A DNA stretch of 7,318 nt from Bacillota bacterium (GCA_029776465.1 JAKOTC010000002.1:1-7318), one strand, 5' to 3'. Positions 1 through 6,430 are shown, numbered from the stretch's first letter. A program made the numbers and translations. Notes: generated from the sequence alone by a model not told the origin.

Positions 1-617
1 ATTTCCATAGCCCGCTTGGCTTCCTTTTGGCCCCTCACCTCAGAGAAATCGGCCACGGGCAGAGAATTTTGTTCATCTTCCTTAAATACAGCGGCAGGAA
101 TGGCAGGACCTCCGGCCAAATGGGCAAACAGCTCGTTGACATGCTTGGTGGGATAGACTTTGATTCCGCTTGCAACGCCGCCTTCCGCACCGTTATCATA
201 GGGGATAAAAACCTGTTCAAATCCGTTTTCCCGGGCGGCGATCACCATTCCTACGATACCGTTTACCCTTCTCAGACTGCCGTCAAGAGAGAGTTCACCA
301 ATGAAGGCCGTCTTTTTCCAATCCACGTCAAAATTCAATTGGCCGGAGGCCGCAAGGATGGCCATCAGAATGGGCAGATCATAGATCGGCCCTTCTTTTT
401 TTACATCTGCGGGCGCCATATTCACAACAACCCGAGCCACCGGCATGGAAAAGCCGCAGTTTTTGATGGCGCTTTTCACCCGTTCTTTAGATTCGCGGAC
501 CGCGGCGTCGGGCAGTCCCACGATCTCAAAATAAGGCATGGCTGTCGAGATATCCACCTCAACTCGAACCAGATAAGCGTTCATGCCAAGAATGCCGAAG
601 CTGAAGACCTCTACCAT
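1..617 (-). CDS. comM: ComM/YifB-family Mg-chelatase-like AAA+ ATPase, N-terminal part (C-terminus outside window)
   Basis: The reverse strand reads without a stop from ATG at 617 to the window edge, giving about 205 residues of a family that is usually about 500 long. The N-terminal ChlI-like (Lon-protease-fold) domain is clear: it opens MVEVFSFGILGM and carries GLPDAAVRESKERV at about 33-46, VNMAPADVKKEGPIYDLPI at about 65-83 and GELSLDG at about 107-113. The last residues (FSEVRGQKEAKRAMEI) are the usual lead into the Mg-chelatase AAA+ domain, whose Walker motifs must lie outside the window. In Gram-negative bacteria ComM is a hexameric helicase that promotes branch migration during natural transformation. 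The role of the Firmicute homologues is less clear. A good ribosome binding site (AGAAGGTGG, 622-630) fixes the start. The gene lies 131 bases after the ATPase stop on the same strand. I see no convincing terminator or promoter in that gap. Confidence 0.93.
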   Translation of the reverse strand, partial: MVEVFSFGILGMNAYLVRVEVDISTAMPYFEIVGLPDAAVRESKERVKSAIKNCGFSMPVARVVVNMAPADVKKEGPIYDLPILMAILAASGQLNFDVDWKKTAFIGELSLDGSLRRVNGIVGMVIAARENGFEQVFIPYDNGAEGGVASGIKVYPTKHVNELFAHLAGGPAIPAAVFKEDEQNSLPVADFSEVRGQKEAKRAME

Positions 618-621
618 ACTG

Positions 622-630
622 CCACCTTCT
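622..630 (-). promoter_or_regulatory. Ribosome binding site of comM
   Basis: AGAAGGTGG on the minus strand ends four bases before ATG 617. It supports that start over the internal Met codon eleven codons later. Confidence 0.75.
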
Positions 631-1950
631 TTATTTTATTCCACGTATCTTTTATTCTTCAGATGCGCCAATAAAACAGGTGCGAAGAACCATATGGCCT
701 TTGTCATTTAGGGAGGCTTAAAAGAAATATTGCAACGCTTAGCGAGGTTTATTTTTTACGGAACAGGCGGCCGATCAGTTTGCCAATCTCAACGATGGGA
801 ATGACGGAGAAAGCCAAGCCTACTGCGATTCCCCATCCGGTCAGGCTTAAGGGGACCAGTTTGAAAACAGAGGCCAGGGGCGTTAATGCGGTGAGGAGAA
901 GGATCAATATAGAGCCGGCAAAAGCCGCTAACATATACTTGTTGCTCAGCAGGCTGTGGCGGAATACAGAACCGTAGGTGCGCATATTGAAGGCGTGGAA
1001 CAGCTGAGACATGGCCAGGACAAGGAAGGCCATGGTTTGGGCAGTGTCAAAATCATGGGGTTTGCCCAGGTGGTTATATCCGATAAAGAAGGCTGCCAGC
1101 GTCAAAATTCCGATCATTATACCCTGTAAAACCATCCGAACAGCCATGCCTCCGGCTAGGATGCTTTCATCGGCCGGGCGAGGCTTGCGCTGCATAACGT
1201 CCCGTTCGGCAGGCTCCATCCCCAAAGCCAGGGCGGGCAGGCTGTCGGTCACCAGGTTGATCATCAGAATCTGGATGGCTTCCAGCGGTGCGCGATGTTC
1301 GGTGCTGGTCAGCAAAAGCAGGCCGGCTAAAACCACTAAGATTTCCCCAATGTTACTGCCGGTGAGGAAGGTAACCGACTTTTTGATATTATCATACAGG
1401 CCGCGGCCATATCTTACGGCTGAGACAATGGTGGCAAAGTTGTCGTCCACCAGGGTCATATCCGCGGCGCCCTTAGCGACATCGGTTCCCGTGATGCCCA
1501 TGGCGCAGCCGATGTCCGCGGCCTTCAGAGCGGGAGCATCGTTAACTCCGTCGCCGGTCATAGCCACAATGTGGCCTTGTGATTTCCAGGCCTTCACGAT
1601 TTTGATTTTGTCCTCCGGGCTGACACGGGCATAAACAGAAATGGCATTGATTTCGCCAGCAAGTTCGGCCTCACTCATATTTTGCAGTTCACTGCCGGTA
1701 ACAACCCGGTCACCTTCCCGGAGGATACCCAGCTGGGTGGCGATGGCGGAGGCGGTAACCGCATGGTCTCCGGTCATCATCACCGGACGGATGCCGGCCT
1801 TCACGCAGGTTGCGACCGCATCCCGGGCTTCTTCGTGGGGCGGGTCAATCATTCCGATCAGACCGATCAGATTTAAATCCCTTTCTATTTCAGAAGAAGT
1901 GAGCGAATCGGGGAGGGCATCCAGCGGGCGAATGGCCACGGCCAGCACCC

Positions 1951-1960
1951 GGAGGGCTTA
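1951..1960 (-). other. Single-base deletion (frameshift) in the Ca2+-ATPase gene
   Basis: Upstream of this point the ATPase reads ...ANEAMGRK in one frame. Downstream, LRVLAVAIRPLD continues in the frame expected after loss of one base. The family sequence here resembles KALRVLAVA, so the lost base belongs to the Ala codon after Lys474. Adding one base makes the total length divisible by three. Confidence 0.88.
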
Positions 1961-3069
1961 CGTCCCATCGCCTCGTTGGCGGCTTTTGCGCTTTCGATAT
2001 CACCGCTGGTGCATCGGGCAAAAAGCTGATCGGGGGCACCCTTGGTGATTGCCATCAGGTGGCCGCCGATATTGTGGATGGTAGTCATCAGCTTGCGGTC
2101 GGAATCAAAGGGCAATTCCGCAATCCGGGGCATAGTGGATTGACTGTCAACTTGACTGTAACCGAGTTTTTCTGCGGCATTCACAATAGCAAGTTCGGTG
2201 GGATCGCCCACTTCCTTCCGCTGACCATCGATCATTTCGACCTTGCAGTCGCAGCAGAGAGAGGCCAGCTGGAACATCCGTTTGACCTCTTCTCCGGAAT
2301 TCACAAAGGGATCGAAGAAGTCCCCTTCCATTACCCAGGCACCCACAACGGTCATTTTGTTTTGGGTCAGTGTTCCGGTTTTATCCGAGCAGATTACCGA
2401 CGCACAGCCCAAGGTTTCCACCACGGGCAGACGGCGGATAATCGCATTCTGTTTTGCCATTTTGGTAACCCCGGTGGCAAGGACAATGGTCACGATGGCG
2501 GGCAGTCCTTCCGGAATGGCTGCTACGGCAAGAGAGACCGACAGCATAAAGACACGGGCCAGTTCCATTCCGCTGAGCAGGCCGACAACAAAGACAGCGG
2601 CGCAGATCAGCAGAGCCGCGATGGCCAGATACTTGCCAAGCTGGGCGAGTTTTTTCTGCAGAGGGGTCGAGCTTTCTTCTTCGGCATCCAGCATCTTTGC
2701 AATGCGTCCCATTTCGGTATTCATGCCGGTTTCGGTGACAATGGCCTTTCCGCGGCCGTAAACCACGGGACAGCCGGAATAAACCATATTTACCCGCTCT
2801 GCCAGGGGAGTGTTGCTTTCCAACTGGGCATCCGCGCTTTTTTCTATGGGTTCGGATTCACCGGTCAATGCAGATTCGCTGATTTTCAGGCTGTGGCTTT
2901 CCACAAGCCGGGCATCCGCGGGAACAAAGTCCCCTGCCTCCAAAACAATCAGATCTCCCGGAACCAATTCGGCCGCGGGGATTTTTTGATCCTGGCCATC
3001 CCGAATTACTCTGGCCAGGGGGGCGGCCATATTCTTCAGGGCGGCAAGAGCCTTTTCGGCTTTGCTTTC

Positions 3070-3072
3070 CTA
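3070..3072 (-). other. In-frame TAG (amber) codon inside the Ca2+-ATPase gene
   Basis: The minus strand reads GTT TTG TAG GAA AGC, and the frame continues open and homologous on both sides (AILGVL before, ESKAEKAL after). SERCA and PMCA relatives have Gln just before this Glu (GVWQE in SERCA). A single C-to-T change of CAG explains the codon. Confidence 0.9.
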
Positions 3073-3427
3073 CAAAACACCGAGGATTGCGTTTAAGATA
3101 ACGATTAAAATAATAACGATGGGCTCGACAAAATCATGCTCTCCCTCATATATGGACAGGCCGAACGAGATTGCGGAGGCGATAATTAGCACTATAACCA
3201 TAAAATCGGCGAGCTGGGCAAAAAAGCGCTGTAAAAAAGTTTTCGGCTTTTTACCTGCCAGTTCGTTTGGCCCATACTCATCCAATCTTTTCTTCACTTC
3301 TTGCCCGGAAAGGCCGGTGACGGTATTGTACTTCAGGCGTTCTTCGATATCCGTCCAGGTCATTTCGTGCCATTTCATGAATTGTAAACCTGCTTTCTCA
3401 ATAAATTTACCCAAGAATTTATATTAA

Positions 3428-3456
3428 ATTATACCATAATCCACATTATGAAACAA
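3428..3456 (-). promoter_or_regulatory. Sigma-A-type extended -10 promoter of the Ca2+-ATPase gene
   Basis: On the minus strand TTGTTT (3456-3451) is followed by a 17-base spacer and a perfect TATAAT (3433-3428), with TGG just before it as an extended -10. Transcription would start near 3421, giving a leader of about 43 bases to ATG 3378 and excluding TTG 3414 as a likely start. AAAGCAGG upstream of 3378 may serve as ribosome binding site. The -35 lies two bases from the hairpin at 3459-3490. Confidence 0.7.
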
Positions 3457-3458
3457 TA

Positions 3459-3490
3459 GCAAACTGGCCTGTGAAGCCAGGCCAGTTTGC
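3459..3490 (-). terminator. Perfect 13-bp inverted repeat, likely terminator of the spoVA operon
   Basis: GCAAACTGGCCTG (3459-3471) and CAGGCCAGTTTGC (3478-3490) are exact reverse complements around a 6-base loop. On the minus strand the stem is followed by TATTGTTTC, a weak T-rich tract. It lies after the LCP-like gene and one base after a TAA that ends that gene's readthrough frame. Because it also abuts the -35 of the ATPase promoter, it could instead or additionally be an operator. Confidence 0.6.
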
Positions 3491-3491
3491 G

Positions 3492-3617
3492 TTAGTATGC
3501 TGGAAAAGTGTGCTGAAGAGTACTTTTTTCATCTTCCGAAAGTACAGGCCCGGACTCCCCGGATTGGGTCTGGGGTCGAATAATATTTACAAACTGACCT
3601 TTTGCCTGCAGACTGTT
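3492..3617 (-). other. In-frame 41-codon open extension behind the TAG stop of the LCP-like gene
   Basis: After the TAG at 3620-3618 the same frame stays open for 41 codons and ends at TAA (3494-3492). The tail would be hydrophilic and Gln-rich, with pieces such as GQFVNIIRPQTQSGE and LSEDEKSTL. The TAA lies one base before the hairpin at 3490. This is what a gene end would look like if the TAG were a recent mutation, a sequencing error or a readthrough codon. It may also be an untranslated trailer that is open by chance. Confidence 0.4.
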
Positions 3618-4340
3618 CTAATAGTCCATAGAGTAAAGACGGTCTGCGGCCATGATATTACTGTTCACCATTTCGAGAAGCTTATTAAAAGAGGTTTCAT
3701 TTATGCTGGCCAAAACCAGCTTTTCGATCAGCGCCCTTGTTGCGGCATCCCTTCCGGCGGGGTCGGCGGCTTTAAAAAATTCCGCAGTCTGAAATCCGGT
3801 CAGGCTTTGATTTCCCACCGCAAAATAGAGGGTGCTTGCGTGAGCGGCATCTCCCACAGGAGAAGGGTTATGGAATTCAAGTCTGCCGAAATTGGAGAGG
3901 ATGGATTCTAATGCCTGGGATGAGATCTCGATCTGGCGGGAAACCGTGATCCCGTTTTCTTTTAACAAAGCCCGAACTTCAGACAAGCCCCCGGCCTGAG
4001 CGGCTTGAAAAAGGCTCATCGGTGTATTTCTGCCCCCGAAAGTTAATGAACCGGGCAACCCGTAGACAGTCAAAATATAATCAGAACCGGCGGAAATCAG
4101 ATAATAATCCTCATTTCCGCCGATTTTAAGCAGAATTCCGCCTACCGAAACGGCCTCACTTTCCTCCGTATAAGAGATGACTGCCGAAGATTGAGAAATG
4201 GTCAGCTCGGAAGGCAGGGAACCCAATCGTTCATTAGCACGGTAAATTTTCAACTGATTCATCAAATAGAGGGTAATTAATATAGCAATTGCGGACAGAA
4301 GAACCAAAATAGTAACAGCGGTTTTCTTTTTCATTTTCAT
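3618..4340 (-). CDS. Small membrane-anchored protein with a degenerate LCP (LytR-CpsA-Psr)-like domain
   Basis: The 240-residue protein has a short basic N-terminus and one membrane segment at about 8-27, then an extracytoplasmic part. Residues about 77-235 follow the order of an LCP domain, the fold that transfers teichoic acids and other glycopolymers to peptidoglycan. A SIPRD-like strand is replaced by YGLPGS at 93-98. The stretch TPMSLFQAAQAGG (106-118) matches the family's region before the lipid-binding helix. LESILSNFGRLEF (144-156) matches the VDALGGVEV segment, and GNQSLTGFQTAEF (176-188) matches LNGEQAL. DPAGRD (193-198) matches D-x-GR-x-RQ. The Arg and Asp of SIPRD and the second Arg of the later motif are absent, so catalysis is doubtful. 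It starts 11 bases after the spoVAE stop, with AGGGAG (4353-4348) as ribosome binding site overlapping that stop. It is probably co-expressed with spoVA in the forespore. The LCP assignment is from pattern recognition, not a search. Its stop is TAG; see the 41-codon extension. Confidence 0.75.
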   Translation of the reverse strand: MKMKKKTAVTILVLLSAIAILITLYLMNQLKIYRANERLGSLPSELTISQSSAVISYTEESEAVSVGGILLKIGGNEDYYLISAGSDYILTVYGLPGSLTFGGRNTPMSLFQAAQAGGLSEVRALLKENGITVSRQIEISSQALESILSNFGRLEFHNPSPVGDAAHASTLYFAVGNQSLTGFQTAEFFKAADPAGRDAATRALIEKLVLASINETSFNKLLEMVNSNIMAADRLYSMDY

Positions 4341-4351
4341 GGGAGGTCTCC

Positions 4352-4708
4352 CTATGATTTATCTTTGGATTTAGCAAACAGCGCAATCAAGACAGCCAGA
4401 AAAATAACAGCCCCAATGCCGATGGAGGTGGCTGTCAGCCCTCCGCCCAAAGCTCCCAACCAACCTTTTTCCGCAATGGCTTTTTTCACACCGTTCCCCA
4501 GCGCAATGCCAAAACCGAAAATGGGGGTTGTAAAACCTGCGCCGGCAAATTGGACCAGCTTATCCGAGATACCGACCGCCACAGAGAGAACCCCCAAACC
4601 AACCAGTGTGACAAGAATTCTCGCAGGGGTTATTTTTGTTTTATCAATCAGGATTTGCGCAATGATGCAAATAATCCCACCTACCAAAAATGCTTTTACA
4701 TACATCAT
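4352..4708 (-). CDS. spoVAE: Stage V sporulation protein AE (SpoVAEb), membrane subunit of the Ca-DPA channel
   Basis: The 118-residue protein is almost wholly hydrophobic. It opens MMYVKAFLVGGIICIIAQILID, the family signature, followed by KTKITPARILV at about 23-33, FAGAGFTTPIFGFG at about 54-67, GNGVKKAI at about 71-78 and a last membrane helix at about 94-112 before a lysine-rich end (KSKDKS). The length matches the short SpoVAEb form. With SpoVAC and SpoVAD it forms part of the inner-membrane machinery that takes up Ca2+-dipicolinic acid during sporulation and releases it in germination; its exact task is not settled. It starts 28 bases after the spoVAD stop, with GAGG at 4720-4717 as ribosome binding site. 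A second ATG directly follows the first, so the start could be one codon later. It ends in TAG. Four codons further in frame a TGA overlaps the next gene's ATG. Confidence 0.95.
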   Translation of the reverse strand: MMYVKAFLVGGIICIIAQILIDKTKITPARILVTLVGLGVLSVAVGISDKLVQFAGAGFTTPIFGFGIALGNGVKKAIAEKGWLGALGGGLTATSIGIGAVIFLAVLIALFAKSKDKS

Positions 4709-4736
4709 ATTGAAAACCTCATTTCACCCATATTCG

Positions 4737-5753
4737 CTATATCCCGATGTGGACAAGATGGGCAATGGCCGGAATGATTTCACCCTGATAGGTGCTGGTA
4801 GGGCTCATTAAGGCTCCGGTGCCGATAAATAACACGTTTTTTAAGTTTCCCGCCAACATCTGTCCTAAAATATATGAATTCAAAACAATGGCAGAGCATC
4901 CGCAGCCCGATCCGCCGGAACCGTAATGTTTATCTTTGTTGTCAAAAACCATGCAGCCGCAGTCATTCATACGATCGCTGCAGTCATAACCTCCGGCTTG
5001 GAGCAGCTGTATGGTTAAGCTGAGGCCCAATTCACCCAAATCACCGGTTACAATCAGGTCAAAGTCATCGGGCTTTTTGCCGGTATCCTGGAAAAACCGG
5101 GTCAGAGTATCGGCAGCTGCCGGTGCCATTGCACCACCCATGTTGTTGATATCCTTGATGCCCAGCTGAGTGATTCGCCCGATGGTTGCCGCGCGGATTT
5201 TGGGATTGCCCGAGGCGACGGCCTGACCGCTTTTAGAGAGAATGGTGGCGCCGGCTCCGGTAACAGTCCATTGAGCGGTTGGGGGACGCTGTCCGCCGTA
5301 TTCAAGGGGATAGCGGAACTGGCGTTCCGCCGAGCAGAAGTGAGAGGAGGTGACCGCGGCGCAATGATTGGCCGCGCCCCCCGCCAGCAGGAGAGAGGAG
5401 AGGGCGATACCTTCTGCCATGGTTGAACAGGCGCCGAACAATCCGACCATGGGAATATTAAAAGACATCAATCCGAAACTGGAGGCGATACACTGATTGT
5501 CTAAATCACCGGCGAAGATATAATCGATGCTGTCGGCCTGAAAGCTCGTTTTCTCCAATGCGGTTTTAAAGGCCATATTCTGCATGGCGCTTTCTGATTG
5601 TTCCCAGGTTTTATGACCGAAGGTGGTGTCCTCTTCCGCAATGTCAAAATAACTGCCCAGCGGACCTTTTTTTTCATGGTTGCCTGCCACAGAGGCCCAG
5701 CTTTCTATCACCGGCGGCTCGTCAAATATAACGGTGCTGCCCATTCGTATCAT
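4737..5753 (-). CDS. spoVAD: Stage V sporulation protein AD (SpoVAD), dipicolinic-acid-binding thiolase-fold protein
   Basis: The 338-residue protein is soluble and has the beta-ketoacyl-ACP-synthase-III-like fold used by SpoVAD to bind dipicolinic acid for uptake into the forespore. Visible motifs are AGDLDNQ (81-87), GLFGACSTMAEG (104-115, Cys109 at the synthase nucleophile position), AERQFRYPLEYGGQ (142-155), GGAMAPAAADT (206-216), TGDLGELG (236-243), NDCGCM (263-268), GGSGCGCSAIV (280-290) and GTGALMSPTS (311-320). The full length agrees with the family. ATG 5753 overlaps the spoVAC stop by four bases (ATGA), which points to translational coupling. An alternative start is ATG 5744 (MGSTVIF), since the GTAGGA upstream would then have a more usual spacing. 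The end (IPAIAHLVHIGI, then TAG) is close to the normal family end. Five codons later there is an in-frame TGA. It lies between spoVAC and spoVAE as expected. Confidence 0.97.
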   Translation of the reverse strand: MIRMGSTVIFDEPPVIESWASVAGNHEKKGPLGSYFDIAEEDTTFGHKTWEQSESAMQNMAFKTALEKTSFQADSIDYIFAGDLDNQCIASSFGLMSFNIPMVGLFGACSTMAEGIALSSLLLAGGAANHCAAVTSSHFCSAERQFRYPLEYGGQRPPTAQWTVTGAGATILSKSGQAVASGNPKIRAATIGRITQLGIKDINNMGGAMAPAAADTLTRFFQDTGKKPDDFDLIVTGDLGELGLSLTIQLLQAGGYDCSDRMNDCGCMVFDNKDKHYGSGGSGCGCSAIVLNSYILGQMLAGNLKNVLFIGTGALMSPTSTYQGEIIPAIAHLVHIGI

Positions 5754-6229
5754 AATCCTACGTCCACTACCATCGCTTTTAAAATCAGCAGAATAATGCC
5801 GTATATCACGGAAAAAACAGTGCCAAATACCACAACCGGCCCGGCGATGACAAAAAGCTTGACACTGGTTCCGAAGACAAAACCCTCTGTTTTAAATTCC
5901 ATGGCGGATGCCACCACTGAGTTTGCAAACCCTGTGATGGGCACCAGTGTGCCGGCTCCGGCAATCCTGCCAATGTCATCAAAGACGTTGAAGGCGGTTA
6001 AAATGGCAGCCAATGTGATGAGGGATATGGAACTGACAGCGGAGGCCAGATCCTTATCCAGACCGGCGGATTTGGCAATGTCAAAGGCGATCTGTCCCAA
6101 CACACAAAGGCTTCCCCCAAACAGGAAAGCCATCAGACAGTCTTTGCCTATATTGGATTTGGGGGCTTGTTCCTCAACCATTTTTTTATATTGCGCACTG
6201 TTTACTTTGTTGACTTGGTCACTTGGCAT
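5750..6229 (-). CDS. spoVAC: Stage V sporulation protein AC (SpoVAC), mechanosensitive membrane channel subunit
   Basis: The 159-residue integral membrane protein has a short hydrophilic N-terminus (to about 30) and hydrophobic segments at about 32-50, 62-80, 90-108 and 122-150. Family motifs seen are FLFGGSLCVLGQ (35-46), FNVFDDIGRIAGAGTLVPITGFANSV (written in parts: FNVFDDIGRIAGAG at 80-93, LVPITGFANSV at 95-105) and EGFVFGTSVKLF (115-126). SpoVAC from B. subtilis behaves as a mechanosensitive channel and is thought to be part of the pore through which Ca2+-dipicolinic acid passes. The start is ATG 6229 (MPSDQVNK), because AAGGAGA at 6242-6236 sits six bases upstream; a longer frame beginning at 6247 would include the ribosome binding site. 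The TGA stop overlaps the spoVAD ATG. It is the first gene of the operon; no spoVAA or spoVAB precedes it. Confidence 0.96.
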   Translation of the reverse strand: MPSDQVNKVNSAQYKKMVEEQAPKSNIGKDCLMAFLFGGSLCVLGQIAFDIAKSAGLDKDLASAVSSISLITLAAILTAFNVFDDIGRIAGAGTLVPITGFANSVVASAMEFKTEGFVFGTSVKLFVIAGPVVVFGTVFSVIYGIILLILKAMVVDVGL

Positions 6230-6235
6230 GGCTAA

Positions 6236-6242
6236 TCTCCTT
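6236..6242 (-). promoter_or_regulatory. Ribosome binding site of spoVAC
   Basis: AAGGAGA on the minus strand, six bases before ATG 6229. It decides the start against the upstream in-frame codon at 6247. Confidence 0.85.
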
Positions 6243-6283
6243 TCCAATGATGTCTGTTATATTTTTACTCAAAGCGCGTGGAG

Positions 6284-6313
6284 TATACTGTAAACTAAAA
6301 TACAAATATTTCC
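6284..6313 (-). promoter_or_regulatory. Candidate sporulation (sigma-G-like) promoter of the spoVA operon, weak
   Basis: On the minus strand GGAAATA (6313-6307) and CAGTATA (6290-6284) are separated by 16 bases. The second element matches the sigma-G -10 pattern CATnnTA in all fixed positions but one, and the first contains AATA as in the GnATR -35. The spacer is one or two bases shorter than usual. The spoVA operon of B. subtilis depends on sigma-G, so a promoter of this class is expected here. The placement is a guess from weak matches. Confidence 0.25.
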
Positions 6314-6340
6314 GAATAAGGGAAATGGGCGATGGGATTG

Positions 6341-6360
6341 GTTGAAATGACTGTTGAAAT
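6341..6360 (+). repeat. Short direct repeat at the polA -35 region
   Basis: GTTGAAAT occurs at 6341-6348 and again at 6353-6360, with four bases between, a 12-base period. The first copy contains the -35 hexamer. It may be chance or a regulator site. Confidence 0.4.
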
Positions 6361-6370
6361 AGTGTATAAT
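6342..6370 (+). promoter_or_regulatory. Sigma-A-type promoter of polA
   Basis: TTGAAA (6342-6347, five of six matches) and a perfect TATAAT (6365-6370) are separated by exactly 17 bases. Transcription would begin near 6377, giving a leader of about 66 bases before the TTG start at 6443. Confidence 0.75.
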
Positions 6371-6408
6371 AATCTCTGTGTAATAATAATAACGTATAAC
6401 AGATTCGG

Positions 6409-6428
6409 GGCCGGATTTTATTCCGGCC
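6409..6428 (+). promoter_or_regulatory. GC-rich hairpin in the polA leader, next to the ribosome binding site
   Basis: GGCCGGA (6409-6415) and TCCGGCC (6422-6428) are exact complements around a 6-base T-rich loop. The stem ends two bases before the AAGGAGA ribosome binding site (6431-6437). It may protect the 5' end or tune translation. No T-tract follows, so it does not look like a terminator. Confidence 0.5.
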
Positions 6429-6430
6429 GG

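Larger units (their letters stand above)
749..3378 (-). pseudogene. Calcium-transporting P-type ATPase (SERCA/PMCA type), interrupted by an in-frame TAG and a -1 frameshift
   Basis: A P2-type Ca2+ pump moves Ca2+ across the cytoplasmic membrane by forming an aspartyl phosphate. Restoring one base gives 876 residues, a normal length. In restored numbering: cation-ATPase N-domain at about 1-75 (YGPNELAGKKP), actuator TGES at 172-175, TM4 PEGLP at 289-293, phosphorylation site DKTGTLT with Asp332, KGAPDQLF in the nucleotide domain, TGDH at 536-539, TGDGVNDAP at 608-616, TM5 SNIGE at 675-679 and TM6 NLVTD at 708-712. The Asn/Glu and Asn/Thr/Asp of TM5 and TM6 match SERCA Ca2+ ligands; the TM8 position has Gln (AMSQLFHAFN) where SERCA has Glu. 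Two lesions break it: codon 103 is TAG (3072-3070), where relatives have Gln, and one base is missing after Lys474 (about 1956/1957). No other decay is seen. I chose ATG 3378 (MKWHEMTW) over TTG 3414, which would sit almost on the predicted transcription start. Recent pseudogene or sequencing errors are both possible. B. subtilis YloB is a sporulation-expressed relative. Confidence 0.88.

Noticed and set aside
27..674. Plus-strand open frame of about 215 codons
   Set aside because: It lies antisense to comM, whose minus-strand product matches the family throughout. The plus-strand product resembles nothing and has no ribosome binding site that I can see.
749..1948. The ATPase C-terminal half as a separate gene starting at GTG 1948
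   Set aside because: It begins in the middle of the nucleotide-binding domain and continues the upstream fragment exactly after one base is restored.
3070..3072. Pyrrolysine or selenocysteine insertion at the ATPase stop
   Set aside because: The codon is TAG, not TGA, and the family residue is Gln. There is no functional reason for pyrrolysine there, and a point mutation or error is simpler.
2059..3096. Long plus-strand open frame (345 codons) opposite the ATPase
   Set aside because: The minus strand carries the P-type ATPase motifs across the whole stretch. The plus-strand product is His/Gly-rich, typical of an antisense shadow.
3379..3414. ATPase start at TTG 3414
   Set aside because: It is only about seven bases from the predicted transcription start, has no ribosome binding site, and relatives begin near MKW.
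3520..3545. GTACTTT/AAAGTAC inverted repeat
   Set aside because: A 7-bp stem with a 12-base loop and no T-tract, in a stretch that may be coding; too weak to call.
4341..4353. GGGAG-AC-CTCCC palindrome over the ribosome binding site of the LCP-like gene
   Set aside because: The loop would be only two bases (or four with a 4-bp stem); too unstable to claim a translational switch.
5598..6293. Plus-strand open frame opposite spoVAC and spoVAD
   Set aside because: It overlaps two well-identified genes on the other strand and has no family features.
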